Source of the DNA: Actinacidiphila sp965342175
Lineage (GTDB): Bacteria > Actinomycetota > Actinomycetes > Streptomycetales > Streptomycetaceae
Reading direction: 5' to 3'
Length of the DNA: 64,000 nt
Assembly: GCF_965342175.1 (NCBI RefSeq)
Contig: NZ_CBDRBL010000014.1
Location: 42,217 to 106,216 of the forward strand
Shown: positions 1 to 7,467 of the stretch, one piece after another
Layout: every line of letters starts with the position of its first letter
Position numbering within the stretch: the first letter of the stretch is position 1
Made by a program: the position numbers and the translations under genes
Notes under the pieces: model-generated
Databases searched by the model: none
The model's input: the letters and a program-made list of their open reading frames with translations, nothing else
What the model was told of the DNA's origin: nothing

Positions 1-275
1 CTCTTGAGCTTGGTGAAGTCCTGCCGTCCGGTGAGCAGCTTGTGGACGTAGGACTGGTGTCCGGTGTCCCACAGCACCTTGTCCTTCGGCGAGTCGAAGA
101 CGCGGTGGAGGGCGATGGTCAGTTCGACGACACCGAGGTTCGGCCCCAGGTGCCCGCCCGTCTTGGAGACCTCGTCGACCAGGAAGGTACGGATCTCGCC
201 TGCCAGCTCGACCAGCTGCTCCGGGGTGAGCCGGTCGAGGTCGCGCGGTCCCTTGATACGGGTCAGCAGCGCCAC
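1..275 (-). CDS. dxs: 1-deoxy-D-xylulose-5-phosphate synthase, N-terminal part
   Basis: The gene runs off the left edge; only the first 91 codons are present. The enzyme condenses pyruvate with glyceraldehyde 3-phosphate using thiamine diphosphate, the first step of the MEP isoprenoid pathway. The visible residues include KTGGHLGPNLGVVELT and VLWDTGHQSYVHK, which are hallmark N-terminal blocks of DXS with the thiamine-binding region and active-site histidine. The start is a GTG at 273-275 preceded by AAGGAGG. The xylose transporter follows downstream of its promoter region but is transcribed in the same direction and ends before it. Streptomyces often carry more than one dxs; whether this is the main copy cannot be told here. 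Confidence 0.93.
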   Translation of the reverse strand, partial: MALLTRIKGPRDLDRLTPEQLVELAGEIRTFLVDEVSKTGGHLGPNLGVVELTIALHRVFDSPKDKVLWDTGHQSYVHKLLTGRQDFTKLK

Positions 276-346
276 CCGTGCCTCCTTGTTGTCGCTTACC
301 GGTTACCCGAGTGTATGTGTTCGCGTTTTCAGCACCGCACACGCCT

Positions 347-384
347 GTGCCCGGCGCTGGGATGATCTTCCCCGCGCCGGGCAC
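347..384 (-). terminator. Duplicated hairpin terminator, distal copy
   Basis: A perfect 11-base stem (GTGCCCGGCGC with GCGCCGGGCAC) closes a 16-base loop. It lies downstream of the xyl operon and is a copy of the hairpin at 465-505. Confidence 0.65.
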
Positions 385-464
385 GACACACTACCGGTGC
401 GTACGGGGCCTCAGCCGCGGCCGGCGGCCTTCCGGCTCCCGCGGGACACCGGGCGCATACGCCT

Positions 465-505
465 GTGCCCGGCGCCGGGAGGAACCTCCTCCCCGCGCCG
501 GGCAC
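465..505 (-). terminator. Hairpin terminator of xylFGH operon, proximal copy
   Basis: The same 11-base stem is followed inward by a further GGGAGG/CCTCC pairing, giving a long stem. It sits about 30 bases after the xylH stop codon on the minus strand, the expected place for an intrinsic terminator. Confidence 0.7.
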
Positions 506-536
506 GTCACACTACCGGTGCGTACGAAGCCGGGTC

Positions 537-1835
537 TCAGCCGCGGCCGGCGGCCTTCTGGCTCTTGCGCGAAACCGAGTCGATGACCACGGCGGCGAGG
601 AGCACCGCGGCGGTGATCATGTACTGCAGCGCGGTGTTCATGTTGAGCAGGTTCAGGCCGGTCTGGATGGACTGGATGACCAGCATGCCCAGCAGGGCGG
701 ACCAGACGTTGCCGCGACCGCCGAAGAGGCTGGTGCCGCCGATGACCGCGGCCGCGATGGCCAGCATCAGGTAGTTGCCGCCGCCCGCGCCGAGCGAGGC
801 GGTGTAGGTCTGGGCGGCGAAGAACAGACCGCCGATCGCCGCGAACATACCGGAGATGGCGAACACGGAGATACGGATCAGGGCGACGTTGATACCGGCC
901 CGGCGGGCGGCCTCGATGCCGCCACCGACCGCGAAGATCTTCCGGCCGTAGGAGGTGCGGCGGAGCACGAAGTCGGTGATCACCAGCGCCGCCAGGAAGA
1001 TGACCAGTGCGTTCGGCACGCCGCTCGCCTGGTTCAGCACGTAGGCGGCGACGAAGGAGACCACCGCGAGGGCGCCGACGCGCAGCGCGATCTCGCTCGT
1101 GGGACGGAAGGGCACCCCGGCCGCGCGGCGGCGGCGCTGGTCGATGACCGACCCGGCGAGCATGGCCACCGTGCCGAGACCCGCCAGCAGGTAGGCGCCG
1201 GCGATGTCCTGGTCGAGGAAGAAGGACTGCTTGCCCAGGATGTGCAGCGGGCCGCCGTCCGCGATCGAGAGGCTTCCGGTGTCGCCGAGCAGCTGCAGCA
1301 TCAGGCCGTTCCAGCCGAGGAAGCCGGCGAGGGTGACGACGAACGCCGGCACGCCGATCTTGGCGAAGAACCAGCCGTGCAGGGCGCCGATGACGATGCC
1401 GGTCAGGATCGTCAGGATCAGCGCGAGCCACGGGTTCATCCCGTGGGTGGTCGCCATGATCGCGAAGAGCGAGGACGCCAGACCGCTGACCGAGCCCACC
1501 GACAGGTCGATCTCGCCGAGCAGCAGCACGAAGACCAGACCGATGGCGAGCATGCCCGTGGAGGTCAGGAAGAAGCCGATGTCGGCGAGGTTGCCCGCGG
1601 TCAGGAAGTTGCTCGACTGGGTCTGGAAGACGGTCCAGATGATGATCAGGCCGATGACGACCGGCAGCGAGCCCAGCTCACCGCCGCGTACCTTGCGCTT
1701 GAACTCCGTGATGTAGCCCTTGAGGCCCTCTTCACGGACGAGCAGGCGCGGGTCGACCAGGGGAACCGCCGCCGCGGGCGCCTCCTCGACCGCTGCCGCC
1801 GCGTCCTGCTCTACGGTCTTCGACGTGTCGCTCAC
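537..1835 (-). CDS. xylH: Xylose-type sugar ABC transporter permease
   Basis: A 432-residue polytopic membrane protein that would form the channel of a ribose/xylose-class importer. After a charged, alanine-rich N-terminus of about 45 residues come many hydrophobic segments and the block LLLGEIDLSVGSVSGL, diagnostic of the RbsC/XylH/AraH permease family. The C-terminus ends in a short basic tail. It overlaps the ATPase gene by four bases (GTGA), so the two are translationally coupled. The start is therefore the GTG at 1833-1835 and not an upstream in-frame codon lying inside the ATPase gene. The adjacent ROK regulator and xylose-type binding protein support xylose as the ligand, by analogy with the S. 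coelicolor locus; ligand specificity itself is not visible. Confidence 0.88.
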   Translation of the reverse strand: MSDTSKTVEQDAAAAVEEAPAAAVPLVDPRLLVREEGLKGYITEFKRKVRGGELGSLPVVIGLIIIWTVFQTQSSNFLTAGNLADIGFFLTSTGMLAIGLVFVLLLGEIDLSVGSVSGLASSLFAIMATTHGMNPWLALILTILTGIVIGALHGWFFAKIGVPAFVVTLAGFLGWNGLMLQLLGDTGSLSIADGGPLHILGKQSFFLDQDIAGAYLLAGLGTVAMLAGSVIDQRRRRAAGVPFRPTSEIALRVGALAVVSFVAAYVLNQASGVPNALVIFLAALVITDFVLRRTSYGRKIFAVGGGIEAARRAGINVALIRISVFAISGMFAAIGGLFFAAQTYTASLGAGGGNYLMLAIAAAVIGGTSLFGGRGNVWSALLGMLVIQSIQTGLNLLNMNTALQYMITAAVLLAAVVIDSVSRKSQKAAGRG

Positions 1836-2611
1836 TTTGCAGCCTCCGTGCGCCGCGCCTGACGGCGGGTCACGGCGTTGTCCGTGGCGCCGGTGATCGC
1901 GGAGATGATTTCTTCGTGGGACGTGGTCTTGACGTCGAACACGCCGTTGTTGCGGCCGAGCCGCAGCACAGCGACGCGGTCCGCGACGGCCTTGACGTCC
2001 ACCATGTTGTGGCTGATGAGGATGACGGCGAGGCCGCGCTGGCGCAGCCGCTCCACCAGGTCGAGCACCTGGGCCGTCTGCTCCACGCCGAGGGCGGCGG
2101 TGGGCTCGTCGAGGATGACCAGCTTGGGCTCGCCGATCAGGGCGCGGGCGATGGCGACGACCTGCCGCTGACCACCCGACAGGCTGGCGATCGGGATCCG
2201 GACGCTGGGGATGCGGATCGACAGGGTGCTCAGCAGCTCCCTGGACTTCGCCTCCATGGCGACCTCGTCGATCACTCCGGCGCGCTTGAGCTCCCGGCCG
2301 AGGTAGAGGTTGGCGACGACGTCGAGGTTGTCGCAGAGCGCGAGGTCCTGGTAGACCGTCGCGATTCCCAAGCCCTGGGCGTCCTGCGGCTTGTCGATGC
2401 TGACCGGCTTGCCCTCCCACTCGATGACGCCTTCATCGATGGGGTGGACGCCGGCGATCGTCTTGACCAACGTCGACTTACCTGCGCCGTTGTCGCCGAC
2501 GAGCGCGACGACCTCACCGGCGTGGATCTCCAGATCGACATCGGTGAGGGCCTGGACCGCACCGAATCGCTTGGAGACTCCGCGCAACGCCAGCACGGGC
2601 GTAGCGGACAC
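1832..2611 (-). CDS. xylG: Sugar ABC transporter ATP-binding protein, single-domain XylG
   Basis: A 259-residue cytoplasmic ATPase that would energise the xylose-type importer. Walker A is GDNGAGKST (about residues 39-47), the signature is LSGGQ and Walker B is LVILDEP, followed by the switch histidine in LISHN. Family members in E. coli (XylG, RbsA) carry two fused ATPase domains in about 500 residues; this protein has one and presumably acts as a homodimer. The preferred start is the GTG at 2609-2611, nine bases after AAGGAG; an ATG three codons upstream directly abuts that ribosome site and is unlikely. It overlaps xylH by four bases. Confidence 0.9.
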   Translation of the reverse strand: MSATPVLALRGVSKRFGAVQALTDVDLEIHAGEVVALVGDNGAGKSTLVKTIAGVHPIDEGVIEWEGKPVSIDKPQDAQGLGIATVYQDLALCDNLDVVANLYLGRELKRAGVIDEVAMEAKSRELLSTLSIRIPSVRIPIASLSGGQRQVVAIARALIGEPKLVILDEPTAALGVEQTAQVLDLVERLRQRGLAVILISHNMVDVKAVADRVAVLRLGRNNGVFDVKTTSHEEIISAITGATDNAVTRRQARRTEAAK

Positions 2612-2712
2612 GTGAACCATCTCCTTCGCCGCCTGACCGGCGGGGATGCCGCGCTTGAGATGCGCGGAGGGGGTGTGCGCGAGGCACAGCTTTACATGAA
2701 CGAACGGATCGT

Positions 2713-2768
2713 CCGTCCGGAGCCCGCCCCGTCAGCGGGGTTGTCGGACGGGGCGTGGCTCCGGACGG
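2713..2768 (-). terminator. Large intergenic hairpin between xylF and xylG
   Basis: CCGTCCGGAGCC pairs with GGCTCCGGACGG, and inside it CGCCCCGTC pairs with GACGGGGCG, giving about 21 base pairs with one bulge and a 13-base loop. It lies after the xylF stop and before the xylG start. A structure here could attenuate read-through or protect the binding-protein mRNA, so that xylF is made in excess over the membrane components. Confidence 0.7.
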
Positions 2769-2805
2769 GTCCGTGTAGCGGCCTCCGGAGGGAGGACCAG
2801 CCGGT

Positions 2806-3912
2806 TTACTCGATGCCGGCGGCCTTGCAGGCCTTGGCGAACTCGGCCGTGCAGATCTCGGAGACGGAGTACAGCTTGTCCGCGATGACCGTGTCCTTGA
2901 CGTTGGCCTTGGTCACCGAGACCGGGGTCAGCAGCTGGGACGGGACCTTGTCACCGGAACCGCTGGTCAGCGTGGTGGTGGCCAGCGAGTCGATGCTCTT
3001 GCCCTCGAGCAGGTTGACCGCGAGCTGGGCGGCGGCGTCGGCCTCGGGCTTGAAGGCCTTGTAGACCGTGCTGGACTGCGTGCCCGCGATGATCCGCTGG
3101 ATGCCCGCGAGTTCGGCGTCCTGGCCGGTCACCGGAATGCCGCTGATGCCGGCGCCCTTGAGGGCGGTGGCGATACCGCTGGCCATGGCGTCGTTGGCCG
3201 AGTAGACGCCCGCGATGTTCTTGGCCTTGAGCTGGGTGATGGCCGCCGTCATCTTCTGGTTGGCGACGTTGTCGTCCCACAGACCGCTCTGCTCGTAGGC
3301 GATCTTCACCTTGCCGTCGAGGGCGGAGTGGGCGCCCGCCTTGAAGTCGGCGGCGTTCGGGTCGGCGTCGTCGCCGTTGATCATGACGACGTTCGTCGAC
3401 GGCTTGGCCTTGTCGCCGAGCGCGTCGAGGAGCGCCTGGCCCTGCAGCTCGCCGACCTTCTTGTTGTCGAAGGAGACGTAGGCGGAGACCGGGCCCTCGG
3501 CGAGGCGGTCGTAGGCGACGACCTTGATGCCCTTGTCGACCGCGGCCTGGACGGAGGTCTTGATGGCCTTGGCGTCCTTGGCGCTGATCACGATCACCTT
3601 GACACCCTTGGTGATCATGGTGCTGACCTGCTGGGCCTGCTTGGCGGAGTCACCGGCGGCGTTCGCGTACTCCACCGTGCAGCCCGCGCACAGCTCCTTG
3701 ACCTTGGCCTCGAACAGCGGCTTGTCGAACTTCTCGTAGCGCGCGGTGACGCTGTCGGGAAGCAGCAGGCCGATGGACTGGTTCTTGCTGCTGCCGGCGC
3801 TGCTGCTGCCGCCTTCAGCCTTGTCGTCGCCCGCCTTGCCGCAGGCGGCGACGGAAAGGGCCATGGTGACGGCCGCGGTGCCGATCACGACGCGACGCAT
3901 CATTGCGTTCAT
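2806..3912 (-). CDS. xylF: Xylose-type ABC transporter substrate-binding lipoprotein
   Basis: A 368-residue extracellular solute-binding protein. The N-terminus has a basic start, a hydrophobic stretch and a lipobox (LSVAAC, Cys24) for lipid anchoring. The mature part begins with a Gly/Ser/Lys linker. The fold motifs are those of the periplasmic-binding type I (ribose/xylose) family, including IGLLLPDS at the first strand and VTGQDAE near the hinge. The C-terminal block YSVSEICTAEFAKAC is typical of actinobacterial XylF. The start ATG at 3910-3912 follows GGGAGG by nine bases. It is the first gene of the xylFGH operon and is divided from xylG by a strong hairpin. Confidence 0.9.
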   Translation of the reverse strand: MNAMMRRVVIGTAAVTMALSVAACGKAGDDKAEGGSSSAGSSKNQSIGLLLPDSVTARYEKFDKPLFEAKVKELCAGCTVEYANAAGDSAKQAQQVSTMITKGVKVIVISAKDAKAIKTSVQAAVDKGIKVVAYDRLAEGPVSAYVSFDNKKVGELQGQALLDALGDKAKPSTNVVMINGDDADPNAADFKAGAHSALDGKVKIAYEQSGLWDDNVANQKMTAAITQLKAKNIAGVYSANDAMASGIATALKGAGISGIPVTGQDAELAGIQRIIAGTQSSTVYKAFKPEADAAAQLAVNLLEGKSIDSLATTTLTSGSGDKVPSQLLTPVSVTKANVKDTVIADKLYSVSEICTAEFAKACKAAGIE

Positions 3913-3995
3913 GTGGGGTTGCCTCCCTGACAGGGCCGCAAGAGACTGCGACCGAGGTGAGCGAGAGTCAACTCGCCTACAGGCTTGGCGTCAAG

Positions 3996-4007
3996 AAGTA
4001 AATACTT
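3996..4007. promoter_or_regulatory. Inverted repeat upstream of xylF, candidate ROK operator
   Basis: AAGTA-AA-TACTT is a perfect 5-base inverted repeat in an AT-rich island, unusual for this genome. It lies 84-95 bases upstream of the xylF start, next to a TTGACG hexamer on the minus strand that could be a -35 element. It is placed between the xyl operon and the ROK gene. Binding by that regulator is inference. Confidence 0.4.
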
Positions 4008-4058
4008 AACGAGATGGCAACGGTGCGTTTCGTTATCTAGATGAACGCTCAGTGATCT

Positions 4059-5261
4059 TCACCGCGCCCCAACCGCCGTCGGCGCACCGGCATTCAGCAG
4101 GGCCGAGTCCCCCACCTCGCTCAGCGCCAGCGCCAGCGCGCCCAGCACCTCCGCGCGGGCCCCCAAGGCTCCGGAGACGACCGACAGGCGGCGCGCGGCG
4201 CTGGGGATCGCGTACCGCGCAACGGACTCCCGCAGGGGGGCCAGCACCAGTTCCCCGGCCTCCGCGAGGTCGCCGCCGAGCACCACCCGGCTGGGGTTCA
4301 GGATATTGGCGAGGCTGGCCACCCCCATGCCGACGTGCCGGCCGACGTCCCCGATGACGCGGCGGCAGCCGGGGTCGCCCTCGCGGCCCAGCTGGACCAT
4401 GCGCGCCAGGGTGAGGTCCGGGCCGTGGCTGCCGCGCAGCAGGTCCAGCACGTAGCGGGCGGCGGTGAAGGTCTCCAGGCAGCCGCGGTTGCCGCAGCGG
4501 CAGACCGGACCGGACTCGTCCAGCGTGATGTGGCCGATCTCACCCGCGGTGCCGCCGGGACCGCGGTAGATGCGGCCCTCGATCACCAGCCCGGCGCCCA
4601 CACCGCTGGCCACCTTGATGTACGCAAGGTCCCGCACCCCTCGGCCGCTGCCCCAGACCAGCTCGCCGAGGGCGCCGAGATTGGCGTCGTTGTCCACCTG
4701 GACCGGCATGCGCAGCCGCTCGGCGAGTTCCTGGCGCGGGTTGATGCCGCCCCAGCCCGGCAGGATCGTCGTCGACCCCAGCGCGCCGGTCTCCACGTCG
4801 ATCGGGCCCGGGACGCCGAGGCCGACGCCGATCACCTTCTCGGGGCTGATGCCGCGGGACTCGATCAGCCGCGCGACCAGCTGTTCGGCGCGGTCGAAGC
4901 CCTCGGAGGCCGAGGCGTCCACGTCGATCGGCTCGGACTGCTCGGCGAGCACCTGGTGCGCCAGGTTGCCGACCGCGACCCGCAGGTGGGAGTGCCCGAA
5001 GTCGACGCCCACGACGACGCCCGCGTCGCCGGAGAGCGACACCGCGCGGGCCCGGCGCCCTCCGGAGGAGGTCGGAGTGACCTCGACGGTCCCGTTGTCG
5101 CGCAGCTCGCGGACGATGTTGGAGACCGTCGCGGCGGAAAGGCCCGTCGTCCGGGCGATCTCGGCCTGCGTCAGCGAACCCGCGAGGCGTACCGCCCGCA
5201 CCACCCGCTCGAGATTGGCCCGGTGCAGCGACGACTGGGATCCCGGAGTCTCCACGACCAT
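4059..5261 (-). CDS. rok7B7: ROK-family transcriptional regulator of sugar uptake
   Basis: A 400-residue regulator. Residues about 10-65 form a winged helix-turn-helix (LTQAEIARTTGLSAATVSNIV). The rest is a ROK kinase-like sugar-binding domain with the nucleotide-binding VVGVDFGHS, GVGLGVPGPID, the DNDANLGALGE block and the zinc motif CRCGNRGCLE. The gene is divergent to nothing here: it precedes xylF and follows ngcG on the same strand. In S. coelicolor the orthologous position is held by Rok7B7, known to affect xylose use, carbon catabolite repression and antibiotic production. The ATG at 5259-5261 lies close to AGGAG; a GTG two codons later has better spacing and is an equally likely start. 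Confidence 0.88.
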   Translation of the reverse strand: MVVETPGSQSSLHRANLERVVRAVRLAGSLTQAEIARTTGLSAATVSNIVRELRDNGTVEVTPTSSGGRRARAVSLSGDAGVVVGVDFGHSHLRVAVGNLAHQVLAEQSEPIDVDASASEGFDRAEQLVARLIESRGISPEKVIGVGLGVPGPIDVETGALGSTTILPGWGGINPRQELAERLRMPVQVDNDANLGALGELVWGSGRGVRDLAYIKVASGVGAGLVIEGRIYRGPGGTAGEIGHITLDESGPVCRCGNRGCLETFTAARYVLDLLRGSHGPDLTLARMVQLGREGDPGCRRVIGDVGRHVGMGVASLANILNPSRVVLGGDLAEAGELVLAPLRESVARYAIPSAARRLSVVSGALGARAEVLGALALALSEVGDSALLNAGAPTAVGAR

Positions 5262-5323
5262 TCCACTCCTGCCGAACCGGACGGGAGCCACGTCGATGAG
5301 ACCCCGTCGTCTACAACATGTGA

Positions 5324-5355
5324 ACTCTAAGCAAGCCTTCAGGCGCGCTTAGAGT
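5324..5355. promoter_or_regulatory. Inverted repeat upstream of the ROK gene, candidate autoregulatory operator
   Basis: ACTCTAAGC (5324-5332) and GCTTAGAGT (5347-5355) are perfect 9-base arms separated by 14 bases. They sit 63-94 bases upstream of the regulator start. The spacing fits either a dimer-binding operator or a small stem-loop in the leader. Confidence 0.5.
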
Positions 5356-5398
5356 CAAGGGGAAGAACCAGACCGCTGACGCAATGCCCCGAAACATC

Positions 5399-5433
5399 CG
5401 GAAGCGGCCCCGCATTCGGCGGGACCGCTTCCG
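5399..5433 (-). terminator. Hairpin terminator after ngcG
   Basis: CGGAAGCGG (5399-5407) pairs with CCGCTTCCG (5425-5433), with further CCCGC/GCGGG pairing inside. It lies about 50 bases beyond the ngcG stop codon and insulates the ROK gene from the ngc operon. Confidence 0.75.
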
Positions 5434-5481
5434 TTGCGCGAACCGGCCGTCCGGCGGCAGTCGCGTGGAGTGACACCGCGG

Positions 5482-6417
5482 TCACTTCAAGGTGCCGGCC
5501 GTCAGACCGGCCTGCACCTGCCGCTGGAAGGAGAGGTACACGACGAGCACCGGCAGCATCGCGATCGTCATGCCCGCGAAGAGCGCCGGGTAGTCACCCG
5601 AGTACCCCTGCTGCTGCGCCAGGTTGACCAGTCCCTGGGCCAGCATCGACCGGTCCGGGTCGCTGCTCGACTGCTGCTGCATCAGGGTCATCGGCAGGAT
5701 GTACTGGTTCCACTGGCCCAGCACGTTGAAGATGCCCACGCTGATCAGGCCCGGCTTGGCCATCGGCAGCATCACCTGGAAGAACGCCCGGGAGTGGGAG
5801 CAGCCGTCGATCATGGCCGCCTCGTGCACCGCCGTGGGCAGGGTCCGGAAGAAGGAGTGCATGAAGAAGACGGTGAAGGGCAGCGAGTAGGCGACGTAGA
5901 CCAGGATCAGGCCCTGGTAGGTGTTGAGCATGCCCAGGTTGCTGACCATGAAGAACAGCGGCACGAGGGCGAGGTACACCGGGAACATCGCCCCGCCGAC
6001 GAACAGGTAGAAGACGGCCCGGTTGCCGGGGAACTCGTAGCGCGCCAGAACGTAGGCGGCCATCGACCCCAGCAGCATGGTCAGCGGTACCGAGAACACC
6101 AGCACGATCATCGTGTTCACGAAGAACTCGCCGATGCCCTTCTCCCAGGCCCGGGAGAAGGCGTCGAAGGACCACTGCGATGGCCAGGACCAGGCGCTCG
6201 CGCCGATCTCCGAGTTGTTCTTGAAGGAGCCGAGGACGATCCATGCCAGCGGCAGGATGATCAACACGCCCCACAGGACCAGGAAGCCGTGCGAGAACAC
6301 GTTGAGCGTCGCGCCGCTGTCGGCGAAACGTTCCCGGTCCGCTTTCCTGCCGCCGGCGCGCGCGGGCCGTCCGGTGGGGACCGGTGCCGCGGTGGGCTGC
6401 TTGATGGGAGTGGCCAT
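5482..6417 (-). CDS. ngcG: Carbohydrate ABC transporter permease, NgcG type
   Basis: A 311-residue MalG-class permease with about six membrane segments. The cytoplasmic EAA loop is EAAMIDGCSHSRAFFQVMLP, where the ATPase would dock. The first 40 residues are hydrophilic. It follows ngcF with a 16-base gap and starts at ATG 6415-6417 behind GGGAG. No ATPase gene is present in this operon; in Streptomyces such CUT1 importers share the multitask ATPase MsiK, encoded elsewhere. Together with NgcE and NgcF it is expected to import N-acetylglucosamine and chitobiose, based on the binding protein and on gene order known from other Streptomyces. Confidence 0.85.
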   Translation of the reverse strand: MATPIKQPTAAPVPTGRPARAGGRKADRERFADSGATLNVFSHGFLVLWGVLIILPLAWIVLGSFKNNSEIGASAWSWPSQWSFDAFSRAWEKGIGEFFVNTMIVLVFSVPLTMLLGSMAAYVLARYEFPGNRAVFYLFVGGAMFPVYLALVPLFFMVSNLGMLNTYQGLILVYVAYSLPFTVFFMHSFFRTLPTAVHEAAMIDGCSHSRAFFQVMLPMAKPGLISVGIFNVLGQWNQYILPMTLMQQQSSSDPDRSMLAQGLVNLAQQQGYSGDYPALFAGMTIAMLPVLVVYLSFQRQVQAGLTAGTLK

Positions 6418-6433
6418 GGGATGCGCTCCCCGC

Positions 6434-7366
6434 TCAGAACTCGATGCGGTCGCGGCGGGAGAACCGCAGCGCGACGGCGGAAAGGATCAGGGTGAGGAAG
6501 AGGATGACGACGCCCATGGCGCAGGCGTAGCCGCTCTTGCCGAAGGTGAGGAAGTTGCGCATCAGGTAGGTCGCCATGACCTCGCCGTGGTGGTCGGGGC
6601 CGCCGCCGAAATTCGATCCCGGTGTGAGGACCGAGGCCAGGACGAAGAAGTCCATCGCGGCGATGGCGAGGTACACCCAGGCCGTCTGCACGCTGTCCCA
6701 CAGCAGGGGGAGCGTCACCTTGAAGAAGGTCTGCAGGCGGCCGGCGCCGTCGAGCAGGGCGGCCTCGTAGATGTCCTTGGGAATGGACTGCATGGCCGCC
6801 GAGAAGAGCACCAGATAGAAGCCCACACCGGCCCAGATCTGCACGCCCAGCAGGCACCACATGACGAGGTCGGGGCTGTTGAGCCATTCGATCGGGGCGC
6901 TCGGGTCCTCGAGGTGCAGTGCGATGAGGATGCCGTTCAGCAGGCCGCTTCCGTCACTGCGGTAGACCGCCTGGAAGAGCACCACGAGAATGGCGACGGA
7001 AAGCACCTGGGGGAAGAAGAAAACGATCTTGTAGAAGGCGGATCCGGCCACGCCCCGGACGCCCGTGGTGCCGCCGCGGCCCCCCACATTGAGCATGAAG
7101 GCGAAGAAGAGCGCCAGCAGGATCGTGATCACCGGCAGGAACACCAGCAGCAGCACATTGTGCCGCAGCGCCTGCAGGAAGACGTGGTCCCCGAAGAGCT
7201 TCGTGTAGTTCTCCAGACCGACGAAGTGCATCTCCTGGGACTGCCCGGACCAGTCCGTCAGGGAATACCCGAAGGTCTGGAGATACGGCCAGATCACGAA
7301 GACGACGTAGAGCACGACCGGGAAGAAGAGGAATCCCGCGATGAACGGGTACTTGCGGTGACGCAT
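6434..7366 (-). CDS. ngcF: Carbohydrate ABC transporter permease, NgcF type
   Basis: A 310-residue MalF-class permease. The N-terminus is short (MRHRKYPFIAGFLFFP) and the protein has about six membrane helices. Its EAA loop is YEAALLDGAGRLQTFFKVTL. The start is ATG 7364-7366, seven bases after AGGAG; the reading frame stays open upstream but has no ribosome site there. It is the middle gene of the ngcEFG operon and would pair with NgcG to form the translocation channel. Confidence 0.86.
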   Translation of the reverse strand: MRHRKYPFIAGFLFFPVVLYVVFVIWPYLQTFGYSLTDWSGQSQEMHFVGLENYTKLFGDHVFLQALRHNVLLLVFLPVITILLALFFAFMLNVGGRGGTTGVRGVAGSAFYKIVFFFPQVLSVAILVVLFQAVYRSDGSGLLNGILIALHLEDPSAPIEWLNSPDLVMWCLLGVQIWAGVGFYLVLFSAAMQSIPKDIYEAALLDGAGRLQTFFKVTLPLLWDSVQTAWVYLAIAAMDFFVLASVLTPGSNFGGGPDHHGEVMATYLMRNFLTFGKSGYACAMGVVILFLTLILSAVALRFSRRDRIEF

Positions 7367-7467
7367 GGCGCTGCTCCTGCCATCGGGGGGCCGTCGCACC
7401 GGGGCCCGCACGCCCCCGGATCCGTGTCCGGGGGCACCGGGCCCCGGTGCGCGAGGGCCGGCGGGGA

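Larger units (their letters stand above)
341..575. repeat. Imperfect tandem duplication of terminator plus xylH 3' end
   Basis: Two head-to-tail copies, about 341-455 and 459-575, share the order: CGCCTGTGCCCGGCGC, a hairpin, the block CACTACCGGTGCGTACG, then TCAGCCGCGGCCGGCGGCCTT, which in the second copy is the stop codon and last codons of xylH on the minus strand. The left copy therefore carries a dead remnant of the xylH C-terminus. Copies differ by several substitutions and an 8-base length difference near the xylH stop. Confidence 0.85.
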
